Shown: positions 9,058-18,669 of the stretch, piece by piece | How the letters are laid out: each line of letters starts with the position of its first letter | How positions within the stretch are numbered: position 1 is the first letter of the stretch | Assembly (NCBI RefSeq): GCF_020991455.1 | Contig: NZ_JAJMOX010000008.1 | Span: 186,001-250,000 of the forward strand | DNA length: 64,000 nucleotides | Direction of reading: 5' to 3' | Origin: Flavobacterium sp. JAS | GTDB taxonomy: Bacteria > Bacteroidota > Bacteroidia > Flavobacteriales > Flavobacteriaceae | Translations under genes and position numbers: made by a program | The notes under the pieces: model-generated | Databases searched by the model: none | Seen by the model: the letters and a program-made list of their open reading frames with translations, nothing else | What the model was told of the DNA's origin: nothing

Positions 9058-10572
9058 TTATTTATCCCACCAAATTCTGGTTGTCATTAAATCCAACCCT
9101 TGACGAGCTACTGCTGCTTTATAATTAGCCTCATTTGTTATCAATTCTGACTGATCATAAATTAATCTTCTTGGTATTGTTCCTTTTGTTTCTCCAGTAG
9201 GATCATTAACAGGAACTAAAACCGGATATCCTGTTCTTCTGTATTCTGAGAATGCTTCAAAACCGTTGAACAACAATACAATCCATTTTTGAGTTATAAT
9301 TTGTTCGATTTTTTGAGCCTCAGTTCCAGCAGCATTAAAAGGATGAGCAGTGATGTAAGTATTGTATTCAGCAAGTGAAACTGCAGGTACTTTATCACCA
9401 AAAATAACCAGAACTTCCATTGCAGCTCTTACTCCATCTTCATAGTACTTTTGAGCTGTTCCTCCAACATTCCAGCCTTTTACAGCTGCTTCTGCCAATA
9501 TAAACTGAACCTCAGCATAAGACATAATCAAAGTTGGTGCATCTAAACGCAATACTGTAGAAGTATTAGGATCTGAGAACAATTTTTTGTCTCCTCCTGG
9601 GAACTCTTTTGCATCATTTGCAAGACCTTGTTGGTTTGCAGGATTGTTATCTCCAGAAGCTTCTAATTTTGCATAGATTCTTAAACGTGGATCGTTATTG
9701 TTTTTCAATTGATCAATAAACGTTTTACTGAATTTTGTATTAGCGTCTCCTCCGTTTAAGTCATTTCTAACCCAAGATGAAGTAATTGGATTTGTTTTAA
9801 CTCCTTGTGGTCCTGCATCATGTTTTAAAACAAGACTGTCATCATTTGAAGTAAAAACACCTTTAGCCATAGCTTTCTCAACATATTGCTGAGCTTTTGC
9901 AGGGTTTACTTTAGACAAACGCATTGCAACTCTCAACATTAATGAGTTTGCCAATTTTTTCCATTTGGCAACATTCCCCTGATAATATAAATCGGCATTA
10001 CCAACAAATGTTTTGTTAGCATCTAATGCATCACCAGCTTCGTCTAATTCTTTTAAAAGATCATTGTAGATAGCTTCTTGTGTGTCATATTTTGGAGCAA
10101 AAACATTTCCGTTATATCCTTTTCCAGCTTCGAAATAAGGAATTTCACCATAAGTATCTGTCAATTTTTGAAACATGAATACTTTCATGATTCTACAAGC
10201 CTGAATCATATTACTATTTTCAGGAGAGTCTTTTACAACAGACATTAATTGGAAAATCTGATTCAATCCTTTACCGTAAGTTTCTCCAAAAAGTGATCCT
10301 GAATATTCAGAAGAATAGGTGTATTTTGAACCTGGTCCTCCTAATGAAGAAAATTGCTGAACGATTTGTGCTGCATAAGCATTGTTTCCTCTTGTATTTG
10401 AATAATCTTGTCCGTCTACATAAATCTCAGCAAGCGTAAACATTGATTTTACAGCTGGATCTGTCAATGCATTTGGATTCGTATTCATTTCCTCGAATCC
10501 TTTATCGCATGAAGTTAATGTCATTGCACCAACAATTGCGATACAGAATATTTTGATATATTTATTTTTCAT
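9058..10572 (-). CDS. SusD/RagB-family surface glycan-binding lipoprotein
   Basis: A 504-residue lipoprotein with lipobox Cys22 (LTSCDKG) and the SusD-like start ('MNTNPNAL'). TPR-like helical segments and a C-terminal region with KWIVLLFNGFEAFSEYRRTG match the SusD-like group 2 family. It sits on the outer surface over the SusC channel and captures oligosaccharide; the ligand is inferred to be mannan or high-mannose glycan from the neighbouring GH92 and GH125 genes. The start is 15 bp after the susC stop, the usual tight pairing. The terminator follows directly. Confidence 0.95.
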   Translation of the reverse strand: MKNKYIKIFCIAIVGAMTLTSCDKGFEEMNTNPNALTDPAVKSMFTLAEIYVDGQDYSNTRGNNAYAAQIVQQFSSLGGPGSKYTYSSEYSGSLFGETYGKGLNQIFQLMSVVKDSPENSNMIQACRIMKVFMFQKLTDTYGEIPYFEAGKGYNGNVFAPKYDTQEAIYNDLLKELDEAGDALDANKTFVGNADLYYQGNVAKWKKLANSLMLRVAMRLSKVNPAKAQQYVEKAMAKGVFTSNDDSLVLKHDAGPQGVKTNPITSSWVRNDLNGGDANTKFSKTFIDQLKNNNDPRLRIYAKLEASGDNNPANQQGLANDAKEFPGGDKKLFSDPNTSTVLRLDAPTLIMSYAEVQFILAEAAVKGWNVGGTAQKYYEDGVRAAMEVLVIFGDKVPAVSLAEYNTYITAHPFNAAGTEAQKIEQIITQKWIVLLFNGFEAFSEYRRTGYPVLVPVNDPTGETKGTIPRRLIYDQSELITNEANYKAAVARQGLDLMTTRIWWDK

Positions 10573-10587
10573 CTTTCAATTTTATTA

Positions 10588-13500
10588 TTAAAATTTGACA
10601 TTAAGACTTACACCGTAGTTTCTTGTCAAAGGCATAGATGCTCTTTCAAGTCCTTGTGCATTACTATTAGAATAGTTTGATTCTGGATCGATGTTTGGCA
10701 CTTTGTCATAAATTGTCCATAAATTATGAGCAGAAAATGCTAAGCTTACCGATTGAAATGGTGTTTTTGACAAAGTTGTTTTTGGGAAATTATAACTAAA
10801 AGAAATCGCTCTTAGTTTAACAAAATCAGCATCGTATACAAAGTTTGAGGTTACATCACTATAACTTCTCCAGTAATCGTATGCAGAAACTGTTGTGTTT
10901 ACAGGATTTCCGTTAACATCTTTTCCAGATACCTGAACTCCTCCTTCACGACCCGGAAGTGTTTGCTCTGACAATCCGTAACGAGTTCCTAACTGGTTTG
11001 TAGCCGAGTAGATTTCTCCTCCAAATTTAGCATCTACAAAAACTGAAAGTGTGAAATTTTTATAAGAGAAATCATTTGAAAGTCCCATTGAAGTTGGTGC
11101 AACACCTTGTCCTGCAATGATTAAATTTCCTCTCATGAATTTACCATTTGTATCAATTACAACATTTCCGTCTTTATCTCTTAAATAATCATAAGCTTTA
11201 ATAACTCCAAAAGGCTGTCCTTTTTCTAAAACTACAGAAGCTCTTGAATCTCTGTTTCCTTCTAATGATTTGGTTGTAATTTTGTCTGAAAGACTAACTA
11301 CTTCACTATTATTGTAAGCAAAATTATATCCTACGCTCCAAGAAAAACTTGGTGTTTTTATAGCTTTCACATTCACCGCAAATTCCACCCCTTTATTCAG
11401 GATTTCTCCCACGTTGATTTTTGTAGTTCTGTAACCAGAAGCCTGAGAAATATCAGCATCAGCAATATCGTTTGTTGTTCTTTTTTGGTAAAAAGTCAAA
11501 TCTGTACTTACTCTGTTATTGAAGAATGTATTCTCAAAACCAAATTCGATTGTACTTACATTATAAGGTTTTAAAAATTTATTTGGAACCGTTTCTCCAT
11601 TAACACCTAAAATTGGCTGTCCTTGAGAATCTGTTTGTCCGTCTGGTGAAGTATAAGTCAATGACAAAGCATAAGCGTCTGGCAAAGCTCCTCCTACGTT
11701 ACCCCAACCTGCTCTCAATTTTCCGTAAGACATCCATTCTGGTAAATCGATGATTTGAGAATAAATGAAACTTGAACTTACAGATGGATAAAAAGTACTG
11801 TTGTTTGATGGATCTAAAGTAGAGAACCAATCTTCACGACCTGTTAAACTTAAGTATAGGAAATCTTTGTAACCTAAATCAGCTGAGTAGAAAAGAGAAT
11901 TTACTTCGCTTTCTGAAAACAATTTTTCTGTTTTGTCCGGTTGTGTATTTCCGTAGAAATATTTGAACGGAACGATAAAATTGTTTCCTTTCATTTTAAT
12001 ACCGCTGTATCTGTTGTGTTGACGGTTAGCTCCAATGAAAGCATCTAAAGAAAAGTTTTTGGCGATATCACCTTTATACCCTAAATAAGCAGAAGCATTA
12101 TATTCTGAACGGCCTTCAACTCTGTTTTCATAAGATCCTCCAGGATTGTAGTTGATTCCTGTAGGCTCAATTTCAGTGTATTCATAATTAATATCATCAA
12201 TACCAATAACACCTTTAGCATAAATTTTCTCTGTAATGTTGTAGTTTACTTTTGCAGAACCAATAAAACGCTTTCTAAGGTCATCATTTAATGGAGATTG
12301 TGTAGCAAAATACGGATTAGTGTGGTACGTGTTTGCGCCAAAATAATCTGCTTCACCACCGTTTTCATCGTATCCGTTATTGATCCATCTAATGTCTGTT
12401 CCCGGTGTCAGGAAAGTAGTTGGAAAAGAAGGATTTCTAGGTGAATCATTCAAATAGGGTCTGTTATGACTTTTCTCTGTAATATATTGTGCATTAGTTT
12501 CTACACTAATTTTTTTGTTTGGTGCGGAATTCAAACTCAAAGACACGTTATTTCTTGCGAAATTTGTTCCCGGCAAAATAGACTCATCTTTAGTATTCCC
12601 GAAAGATAATCTGAAATTAGTAGTTTCATTTCCACCAGAAATTGCTAACGTATTACTGAAAGAATATCCTGTTCTGTAGAAATTCTCAACATTGTCTTTT
12701 CCGTAAGCTTGATATGGTCTGGTTTTTCCATCTAAAGAAAGAGAAGGCGTTCCGTCGTATTTATCTCCCCATGCAAAATAGTAAGAATCTCTAAGTTCTT
12801 GTAAATCTGAGAATCTTGTTGCAACACCATTTACAGGCGCTCCCGCTCCGTATTGATCTTGCCAGTGCAAAAGACTTACCGGTGTATTAAAAGTAGAATT
12901 TGTATTAAAATCTACTCCAATTCCAGTTCCGTTTTTACCTTTTTTAGTAGTAATCAAGATAACACCATTTGATCCTCTGTACCCGTAAAGAGCAGAAGCA
13001 GCACTACCTTTTAATACAGACATAGAAGCAATATCGTCTGGATTGAAAGAAGACATACCATCTCCTTTATCAGCTCCACCCCACATATTTGCATTTCCTT
13101 GTTGACTGTTATCAATCGGAATTCCGTCTACCACATATAAAGGCTGGTTAAGTCCTGAAGCTGAAGTTGCCCCACGAATTACCACACGGCTTGAACCAGA
13201 AGGTCCTGTAACCGGTGCAGAAACATTAACTCCGGCAATTTTTCCCTGAAGGGCATTTCCTAAGTTAATTTCTTTGTTTTTCGTAAGGTCCTCTCCTTTT
13301 ATTTCTCCGACAGCATAACCTAAAGCTTTCTTTTGTTTTTTAACTCCAAATGAAGTTACAACAACATCCTTTAACTCCTGTGTACTTTCTATTAATACAA
13401 CCGAAATTCTATTTTCATTTTCCTGAAGTACTACTGATTTTGATCCAAAACCTATTGAAGATACATTTAAAGTTACCTTCCCTGCAGGAACATTCATCCT

Positions 13501-13683
13501 GAATCTACCTTCAGCGTCTGTAATTGCGCTAAATGGTTTTCCTTGAACCTCAATTGATGCAGCAACAATTCCCTTGTTCTCTGCATCTGCCACTATGCCT
13601 GTTATTAATCGATTTTGCGCAACAGCACCTAAGCTGCTCAACAATACCATTCCTAACACTGCTAATATTCGTTTCATAAGCAT
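10588..13683 (-). CDS. SusC/RagA-family TonB-linked outer-membrane transporter
   Basis: A 1031-residue SusC-type beta-barrel. A signal peptide (to about residue 22) is followed by a carboxypeptidase-D-like regulatory domain (about 23-105), the SusC signature KDVVVTSFGVKKQKKALGYA, a plug with GSSRVVIRG and PLYVVDGIPID, and a barrel ending in the terminal Phe of SLNVKF. It imports oligosaccharides using energy from TonB-ExbBD. The ATG at 13677 (MKRILAVLG) is an alternative start two codons in. A LacI-type operator lies about 220 bp upstream (13904-13923), so the 5' leader is long. Confidence 0.96.
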   Translation of the reverse strand: MLMKRILAVLGMVLLSSLGAVAQNRLITGIVADAENKGIVAASIEVQGKPFSAITDAEGRFRMNVPAGKVTLNVSSIGFGSKSVVLQENENRISVVLIESTQELKDVVVTSFGVKKQKKALGYAVGEIKGEDLTKNKEINLGNALQGKIAGVNVSAPVTGPSGSSRVVIRGATSASGLNQPLYVVDGIPIDNSQQGNANMWGGADKGDGMSSFNPDDIASMSVLKGSAASALYGYRGSNGVILITTKKGKNGTGIGVDFNTNSTFNTPVSLLHWQDQYGAGAPVNGVATRFSDLQELRDSYYFAWGDKYDGTPSLSLDGKTRPYQAYGKDNVENFYRTGYSFSNTLAISGGNETTNFRLSFGNTKDESILPGTNFARNNVSLSLNSAPNKKISVETNAQYITEKSHNRPYLNDSPRNPSFPTTFLTPGTDIRWINNGYDENGGEADYFGANTYHTNPYFATQSPLNDDLRKRFIGSAKVNYNITEKIYAKGVIGIDDINYEYTEIEPTGINYNPGGSYENRVEGRSEYNASAYLGYKGDIAKNFSLDAFIGANRQHNRYSGIKMKGNNFIVPFKYFYGNTQPDKTEKLFSESEVNSLFYSADLGYKDFLYLSLTGREDWFSTLDPSNNSTFYPSVSSSFIYSQIIDLPEWMSYGKLRAGWGNVGGALPDAYALSLTYTSPDGQTDSQGQPILGVNGETVPNKFLKPYNVSTIEFGFENTFFNNRVSTDLTFYQKRTTNDIADADISQASGYRTTKINVGEILNKGVEFAVNVKAIKTPSFSWSVGYNFAYNNSEVVSLSDKITTKSLEGNRDSRASVVLEKGQPFGVIKAYDYLRDKDGNVVIDTNGKFMRGNLIIAGQGVAPTSMGLSNDFSYKNFTLSVFVDAKFGGEIYSATNQLGTRYGLSEQTLPGREGGVQVSGKDVNGNPVNTTVSAYDYWRSYSDVTSNFVYDADFVKLRAISFSYNFPKTTLSKTPFQSVSLAFSAHNLWTIYDKVPNIDPESNYSNSNAQGLERASMPLTRNYGVSLNVKF

Positions 13684-13903
13684 TTTTTTTGGTTTATTTG
13701 TTTTGATTTTTGTTGATTTAACGTGATTGTTTTTAATAATTAGTAATAATTTTTGAACTCAATTTTAATATGATATCCTAAGGTCTCCACCTGTCGAATA
13801 CTATGACTTAATAGCGATGTAAACATTTTCTTAATTTTAAGAAATCGATATAGTAAACAGATCAAAAAAAATAACTAAATATTACTTTTTAATCTTCTAA
13901 AAC

Positions 13904-13923
13904 TTACTAAAACGATTTAGTAA
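13904..13923. promoter_or_regulatory. LacI-type operator upstream of susC
   Basis: TTACTAAAACGATTTAGTAA has perfect 8-bp half-sites (TTACTAAA/TTTAGTAA) around a central ACGA. On the minus strand the end of the operator merges into TAAGTTTT, one base off the TAnnTTTG box. Matching sites lie at 15055-15074 and 18645-18664. The adjacent LacI-family gene is the obvious candidate regulator. Confidence 0.8.
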
Positions 13924-13940
13924 AATGACTAAAAAAAAAC

Positions 13941-13950
13941 GAAACGTTTC
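13941..13950. promoter_or_regulatory. GAAACGTTTC palindrome between A- and T-runs
   Basis: A perfect 10-bp palindrome lies between runs of A and T, 33 bp beyond the lacI stop and 17 bp from the susC operator. It resembles a short LacI/CcpA-like half-site pair. With no loop it is a poor terminator. Its role is unknown; a second regulatory site for susC is possible. Confidence 0.35.
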
Positions 13951-13982
13951 TTTTTTTAATTTTTAAATATTATCCTTTAAAA

Positions 13983-14993
13983 TCAAACGGATTCCCGGAT
14001 GATTAATTTACCCTTTTTAAGGCTTTTTTCTACTTCAAATTTTTCCATATCAGTCATCTGACTCATTAGCAACTGTATCGATTTAACCGCAATATCCTCA
14101 ATAGGCTGTGCAATAACACTAATTGTTGGCGTATGCAATTTAAAACTGTCGTGATCATCAAAACTAATAACTGAAATATCTTCAGGAATTCTTATTTTCA
14201 TTCTTCTAAAAGCCTGAAGACCTGCAAGTCCCATATAATTGGTTAAAAATAAAACAGCATCAATACCTTTGTTTTTTTCGAAAAAACTTAAAATATTAGC
14301 TATTTTACTTTCTTCATTGCTATTATAATCCAAATGAAGAACAAGTGATTCGTTATAAACTCCATTTTCTTTTAAAGCGTCACGATAGCCATCTTCTCTT
14401 AATTTCATCTGAACCATTTCAGACGTATTATTTACAACGGCAATTTTTTGACACCCTTTATTGATCAGAAATTTTGTAGCCGTATTAGAAGCTTCATAAT
14501 TATCCATCACTACATGACTCACTCTTTGCCCCGGAAAATACCTATCGACTAATACAACAGGTTTTTTTAATTTTAAAAGAAGATCAATTTTCTCTTCAAG
14601 ATTTTGCGTAGGAGTAATAATAAAACCATCTACGTTTGCCTGCAAAAGACTATTAATCAACTCTTCAGAACGTTCATTATCTCCACCGGTACTACAATAA
14701 AAAACCCGGTAATCAATGCTTTTAGCTTCATCTTCTATGACTCTGGCAAGATCCGCAAAGAACTGATTCGAAATATCTTCAACAATAAGTCCGATAGATC
14801 TTGTCTTTCCGGTTCTAAGACTCGTTGCAATCATGCTGGGCCTGTAGTGAAGCTTTTCAGCAACTTCCTGCACTTTTTTGATTACTGCAGGGCTGATCCC
14901 CATTTTTTCGCCTTTATCATTAATGACAAAAGATACAGTAGATATAGACACTTGCGCCTCTGTGGCAATATCCTTAATAGTAATCTTTTTCAT
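13983..14993 (-). CDS. LacI-family transcriptional regulator of the mannan locus
   Basis: The N-terminal helix-turn-helix (ITIKDIATEAQVSISTVSFV, residues 4-23) and hinge (LHYRPSMIATSLRTGKTRSI) are followed by a periplasmic-binding-protein-like sensor domain (IGLIVEDISNQFFADLARVIEDE onward). The length of 336 residues is typical. LacI regulators bind palindromes of about 20 bp and release or bind them on sensing a sugar. Three matching palindromes occur upstream of this gene, susC and GH97, which implies autoregulation and control of the locus. Mannose or a mannose phosphate is a plausible effector, by inference only. Confidence 0.93.
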   Translation of the reverse strand: MKKITIKDIATEAQVSISTVSFVINDKGEKMGISPAVIKKVQEVAEKLHYRPSMIATSLRTGKTRSIGLIVEDISNQFFADLARVIEDEAKSIDYRVFYCSTGGDNERSEELINSLLQANVDGFIITPTQNLEEKIDLLLKLKKPVVLVDRYFPGQRVSHVVMDNYEASNTATKFLINKGCQKIAVVNNTSEMVQMKLREDGYRDALKENGVYNESLVLHLDYNSNEESKIANILSFFEKNKGIDAVLFLTNYMGLAGLQAFRRMKIRIPEDISVISFDDHDSFKLHTPTISVIAQPIEDIAVKSIQLLMSQMTDMEKFEVEKSLKKGKLIIRESV

Positions 14994-15035
14994 CTAGCGA
15001 ATTAATTTTTTATTAAGTTGTTGTTAATTGTATCA

Positions 15036-15074
15036 CAAATATATATAAAAATAGTTACTAAAACGATTTTGTAA
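15036..15074 (-). promoter_or_regulatory. lacI promoter -7 box with operator in the spacer
   Basis: On the minus strand TATATTTG (15036-15043) matches the Bacteroidota -7 consensus TAnnTTTG, 43 bp upstream of the lacI ATG. An operator, half-site TTACTAAA, centre ACGA, half-site TTTTGTAA (15055-15074, one mismatch from the susC site), sits 11 bp upstream of the -7 box. Repressor bound there would block the promoter, which indicates autoregulation. Confidence 0.7.
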
Positions 15075-15319
15075 TTATTATTTTTAAACAAATCATTATT
15101 TTAGAGTTAATTAAACATAGAATCATTAGTATTTACAGGTATTCTACGCATTAATCATTTTATTGCCCCAAAAATAAGAGTTATTCTTTTAATATGAATA
15201 ATCTGCAATTAAAAAAATTTAGCAGAGTCACAAAGCTTTCATTTTTACAACTTATTTTCCTTGCGACTCTTCTATTTTATGAAAATAAACAAACTCAAAA
15301 GTTTTCTTCGATTCTATTT
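15075..15319. other. AT-rich spacer between lacI promoter and manA
   Basis: No gene, hairpin or promoter box stands out in these 245 bp beyond general A/T runs. Confidence 0.4.
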
Positions 15320-16288
15320 TTACGAAATGAATATTTCTAAAATTGATGCTGAACCATTTAAGCTATAAGTACGCATATCTGCAGGTATTAACACTGTATC
15401 ACCCTTCTTATATTTATATGTTACATTCTCAAATCTAATTTCAAAAGAACCTTCAATACACATATAAACTGTAAAAGTATCTCCGTTTTTACTCACTTCA
15501 ATTGTTCCGTCAAGCGGAAGGAAGTTCGTTGTAAAATAAGGACAATCTACCACTACATTTGATTGATTTGGAGTCGTTTCGTATTTCTTGTGTGTATCAA
15601 CTTTATTGTAATTAATCGCATCAAGCGCCAGATCAACATGTAATTCTCTTTTATTTCCCTCAGCATCTATTCGGTCAAAATCATACAATCGATAAGTAAT
15701 ATCTGATGTTTGCTGAATCTCAGCTACAACCAATCCTGCTCCTATTGCATGAACTGTTCCTGTTTCCAGAAAAAATACATCACCAGCTTTGGCTTTTACA
15801 TCATCTAAAATAGAAACTAGTGTATTATTGCGCAAATACTCTAAATATTCTTCTTTACTGGAATCTTCTTTAAATCCTACAATAATCCTGGCATTGGCAT
15901 CAGCCTGCATAACGTACCACATTTCGGTTTTACCAAAAGAGTTATGACGTTCTTTTGCCAATTTATCATTCGGGTGAACTTGTATCGACAAATCTTCTCT
16001 TGCGTCGAGATATTTAAACAATAAAGGAAATTGATTTCCGAATCTTGTATAAACTGCTGTTCCTAAAATTTCGTTTGGTGAATCATCAATTAATTCTGTT
16101 AATGATTTTCCTTTTAATATTCCGTTTGCAACTACGCTTACATCGCCTTCAACGGTAGACAATTCCCAACTTTCTCCAGTAATTGAAGATTCAATTGTTT
16201 TATTAAGAACTGTTTTTAATTTTTCTCCGCCCCAAATTCTGTCTTTTAAAATTGGTTCAAATTGCAAAGGATAAATTTTTATGCTCAT
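15320..16288 (-). CDS. manA: Mannose-6-phosphate isomerase, class I
   Basis: A type I phosphomannose isomerase that interconverts mannose-6-phosphate and fructose-6-phosphate with a bound zinc. The zinc-site elements QVHPND and ETGTVHAIGAG are present, as is PILKDRIWGG near the N-terminus. The ATG at 16288 (MSIKIYPLQFEPILKDRIWG) is chosen: the longer version adds a Lys-rich stretch unlike the family. It lies downstream of the GH97 gene on the same strand without an obvious terminator between, so it is probably co-expressed with it. It completes mannose entry into glycolysis after phosphorylation by the ROK kinase. Confidence 0.95.
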   Translation of the reverse strand: MSIKIYPLQFEPILKDRIWGGEKLKTVLNKTIESSITGESWELSTVEGDVSVVANGILKGKSLTELIDDSPNEILGTAVYTRFGNQFPLLFKYLDAREDLSIQVHPNDKLAKERHNSFGKTEMWYVMQADANARIIVGFKEDSSKEEYLEYLRNNTLVSILDDVKAKAGDVFFLETGTVHAIGAGLVVAEIQQTSDITYRLYDFDRIDAEGNKRELHVDLALDAINYNKVDTHKKYETTPNQSNVVVDCPYFTTNFLPLDGTIEVSKNGDTFTVYMCIEGSFEIRFENVTYKYKKGDTVLIPADMRTYSLNGSASILEIFIS

Positions 16289-16520
16289 TTTTATGTTTTT
16301 AAAATTAATATCGATTTTCTTTTTTTTGCCGCGAATTACACGAATTTTCACTAATTACTTTGACTCATTTAAATAACAAACGTGCTTAATCTGTTCTCTC
16401 GCAGATTTGGCAGATTAAGCAGATTCTTTTAGGCAAATACTAGAAGAAAAAAATCCGTGTTTATCCGTGTTTTCGCGATAGCGAATCCGTGTCATCCGCG
16501 TGCTATTTCTCAAACAATAT
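16289..16520. repeat. Degenerate intergenic repeats between manA and GH97
   Basis: This spacer has no gene. It contains GCGAATTACACGAATTTTCA (16331-16350), related to the CGAATTTCACGAATTT element at 59411-59426, then tandem GCAGATT motifs (16400-16422) and repeated ATCCGTGT motifs around a partial palindrome TTTCGCGATAGCGAAT. It resembles the decayed palindromic repeats common in Flavobacterium spacers. Confidence 0.5.
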
Positions 16521-18623
16521 TTACTTTATAGAAATAGCAACTCCGCCACTTGCGGCAAGTTTTTGTTTCAGTTTAGTTTTATTATTTACTGTTACTTTAC
16601 GAATAGAATATGATTGCGGATTAGTTTTATAATCGGCCGTTTTTCCGTCTTCGTAAATTGTTGCCGTATATGATTTTCCTGTTGGAAGAAAACTAAAATC
16701 AATTAAAGTCGTACGTGAATTTTCGTCTGTAATTCCGCCAACAAACCATTCTTGTTTTCCTTTTGTTTTTCTGGCAATTGTGATGTAATCACCTGGTTCT
16801 GCTTCGAGAATATAAGTTTCATCCCAATCCAGAGCAACATCTTTTATAAACTGAAATGCATCTGGAAAACGCATATAATTTTCCGGTAAATCGGCAGCCA
16901 TTTGCAACGGACTGTACATCGTAACATAAAGCGCCAATTGCTTAACAAGTGTTGTACTTAGCTTATTCTTTTTAGCTCCGTAAACCGACAAATCTCCCTG
17001 AAAAATTCCTGGTGTATAATCCATCGGACCTCCCATTAATCGTGTAAAAGGCAAAATTGTAGTATGATCCGGATGAATTCCTTCCATAGATTCAAACTCC
17101 GTTCCACGTGCCGATTCCTGGGCAAACCAATTTGGATATGTACGATGCAAACCCGTTGGACGCACCGCTTCGTGAGAATCTACCATGATCTTGTGTTTTG
17201 CTGCTTCTTTTGCAACATACGTATAATGATTGACCATTTGCTGTCCGTCATGATGTTCGCCTCTTGGAATAATTGGTCCAACATAACCCGTTTTTACAGC
17301 ATTGTAATTATTATCAACCATAAAATTTAAAGCATCGTTTAATTGTCGCTCATACTCAGCAGTTGAAGAAGTCGTTTCATGATGCATGATAATTTTCACG
17401 TTCTTCTTTGCGGCATAATCGCTTAATTCTTTTACATCAAAGTCCGGATATGCTTTTGTAAAACTATAAATACGCTCTTTCTTAAAAGCCGTATTATCCT
17501 CCCAACCTTCATTCCATCCTTCGACCAAAACAGCATCAAAACCATTTGTTGCCGCAAAGTCAATATATTCTTTTACATGTTTTGTGTTTGCGCCGTGTGT
17601 ATTATTCGGTTTTAATTTAAAGAAATCAGTAGCTCCAATAACAACATCCTGATTATCTGAATAAGCCCAAGTCGAACCTCCGCCTGTAAAATATTCCCAC
17701 CAAACTCCAATATATTTAGTTGGTTTAATCCATGAAGTATCTTCAAATTTGCAAGGTTCATTTAGATTCAAAATCATTTTTGACGCCAGAATATTTCTTG
17801 CATCATCACTCACGACAATCGTTCGCCAAGGTGTAAAACTTCCGGTTTGAATGTATCCTTTATTTCCAACAGCATCAGGAACAAGATGTGAACTTAGCGA
17901 AAAAGTTTTATCGTCGACATTAAGACACATTGCCGGATAATTTTTTAAAGCTGCTTCGTGAATATTAATATAAAGTCCGTCATTGGTCTTCATCATTAAA
18001 GGCGTTTGTGTTGCCAGATTTTTGATCGTGGTTTGCGCCGCTAAAGAAACATGAGTTGCATTATATACCAGAGATTGCATCTCAGATATTTTAGAAGTCG
18101 TATAACTATATTCATTGGTATCGTAATCTCCCGGAATCCAAAAAAGTTTATGATCTCCCGTTAAATTAAACTCGGTAGTTTCTTCCTGAATAATAAAATG
18201 ACGCAGATCATCCTGCACCGGAAACTCGTATCTAAAACCTAAACCATCATTAAACAATCGGAAATAAATCGAAATTTTTCGTTTGCTTTTATTTTGAACA
18301 AGATCAGCTTTCAATTCATTGTATTGATTTCTAATTTCTTTTTGTTCCCCTAACACTGGTTTCCAAGTACTGTTTTCCGATTGAAATTTTGTATCTGTAA
18401 TCTGAAAATCTTTATTCAGCATAATATCCGATTTCAAAATAAAGCCTAGTTTGCTTTCTTTGATCACTTCTTTTTTCTTGAAATTCAGAGTATAAACCGG
18501 CGTTCCTTCTTTGTTTATATTGAAAGTTAAAATGAGATTTCCATCAGGAGATTTTAGTTCCTGAGCATTTAGAAATACACTAGAGGTAATAACAAAAAAA
18601 CAGATAAGAAATATATTTTTCAT
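16521..18623 (-). CDS. GH97 alpha-glucosidase-type glycoside hydrolase, inverting class
   Basis: A 700-residue GH97 enzyme with a signal peptide (ends about FLNAQ). Glu416 (HHETTS), Glu485 (DSHEAVRPTG) and Glu509 (RGTEFES) keep the same spacing as SusB Glu439, Glu508 and Glu532 (69 and 24 residues). The position of the retaining-subgroup Asp reads VKTGYVG, so the SusB-like inverting mechanism is expected. The ATG at 18623 is chosen; the longer reading uses a TTG at 18641 almost abutting the operator. A perfect operator and -7 box lie just upstream. A glucosidase in a mannan locus may remove capping glucose, as in glucosylated N-glycans; that is inference. Confidence 0.93.
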   Translation of the reverse strand: MKNIFLICFFVITSSVFLNAQELKSPDGNLILTFNINKEGTPVYTLNFKKKEVIKESKLGFILKSDIMLNKDFQITDTKFQSENSTWKPVLGEQKEIRNQYNELKADLVQNKSKRKISIYFRLFNDGLGFRYEFPVQDDLRHFIIQEETTEFNLTGDHKLFWIPGDYDTNEYSYTTSKISEMQSLVYNATHVSLAAQTTIKNLATQTPLMMKTNDGLYINIHEAALKNYPAMCLNVDDKTFSLSSHLVPDAVGNKGYIQTGSFTPWRTIVVSDDARNILASKMILNLNEPCKFEDTSWIKPTKYIGVWWEYFTGGGSTWAYSDNQDVVIGATDFFKLKPNNTHGANTKHVKEYIDFAATNGFDAVLVEGWNEGWEDNTAFKKERIYSFTKAYPDFDVKELSDYAAKKNVKIIMHHETTSSTAEYERQLNDALNFMVDNNYNAVKTGYVGPIIPRGEHHDGQQMVNHYTYVAKEAAKHKIMVDSHEAVRPTGLHRTYPNWFAQESARGTEFESMEGIHPDHTTILPFTRLMGGPMDYTPGIFQGDLSVYGAKKNKLSTTLVKQLALYVTMYSPLQMAADLPENYMRFPDAFQFIKDVALDWDETYILEAEPGDYITIARKTKGKQEWFVGGITDENSRTTLIDFSFLPTGKSYTATIYEDGKTADYKTNPQSYSIRKVTVNNKTKLKQKLAASGGVAISIK

Positions 18624-18644
18624 AACAGAAGGTGGTTTCAATAG

Positions 18645-18669
18645 TTGCTAAATCGATTTAGCAAACATA
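18645..18669 (-). promoter_or_regulatory. GH97 promoter: -7 box overlapped by a perfect operator
   Basis: TTGCTAAATCGATTTAGCAA (18645-18664) is a perfect 20-bp palindrome, the cleanest of the three LacI-type sites. On the minus strand TATGTTTG (18662-18669) matches TAnnTTTG and overlaps its upstream edge by three bases. The arrangement fits repression at the transcription start. The ATG follows 21 bp downstream. Confidence 0.8.

Noticed and set aside
13941..13950. GAAACGTTTC palindrome as the lacI terminator
   Set aside because: The palindrome has no room for a loop and only a short stem, so it is more likely a protein-binding site.
18624..18641. TTG at 18641 as the start of the GH97 gene
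   Set aside because: It would place the start four bases from the operator and add six residues before the signal peptide; the ATG at 18623 gives a clean signal peptide.
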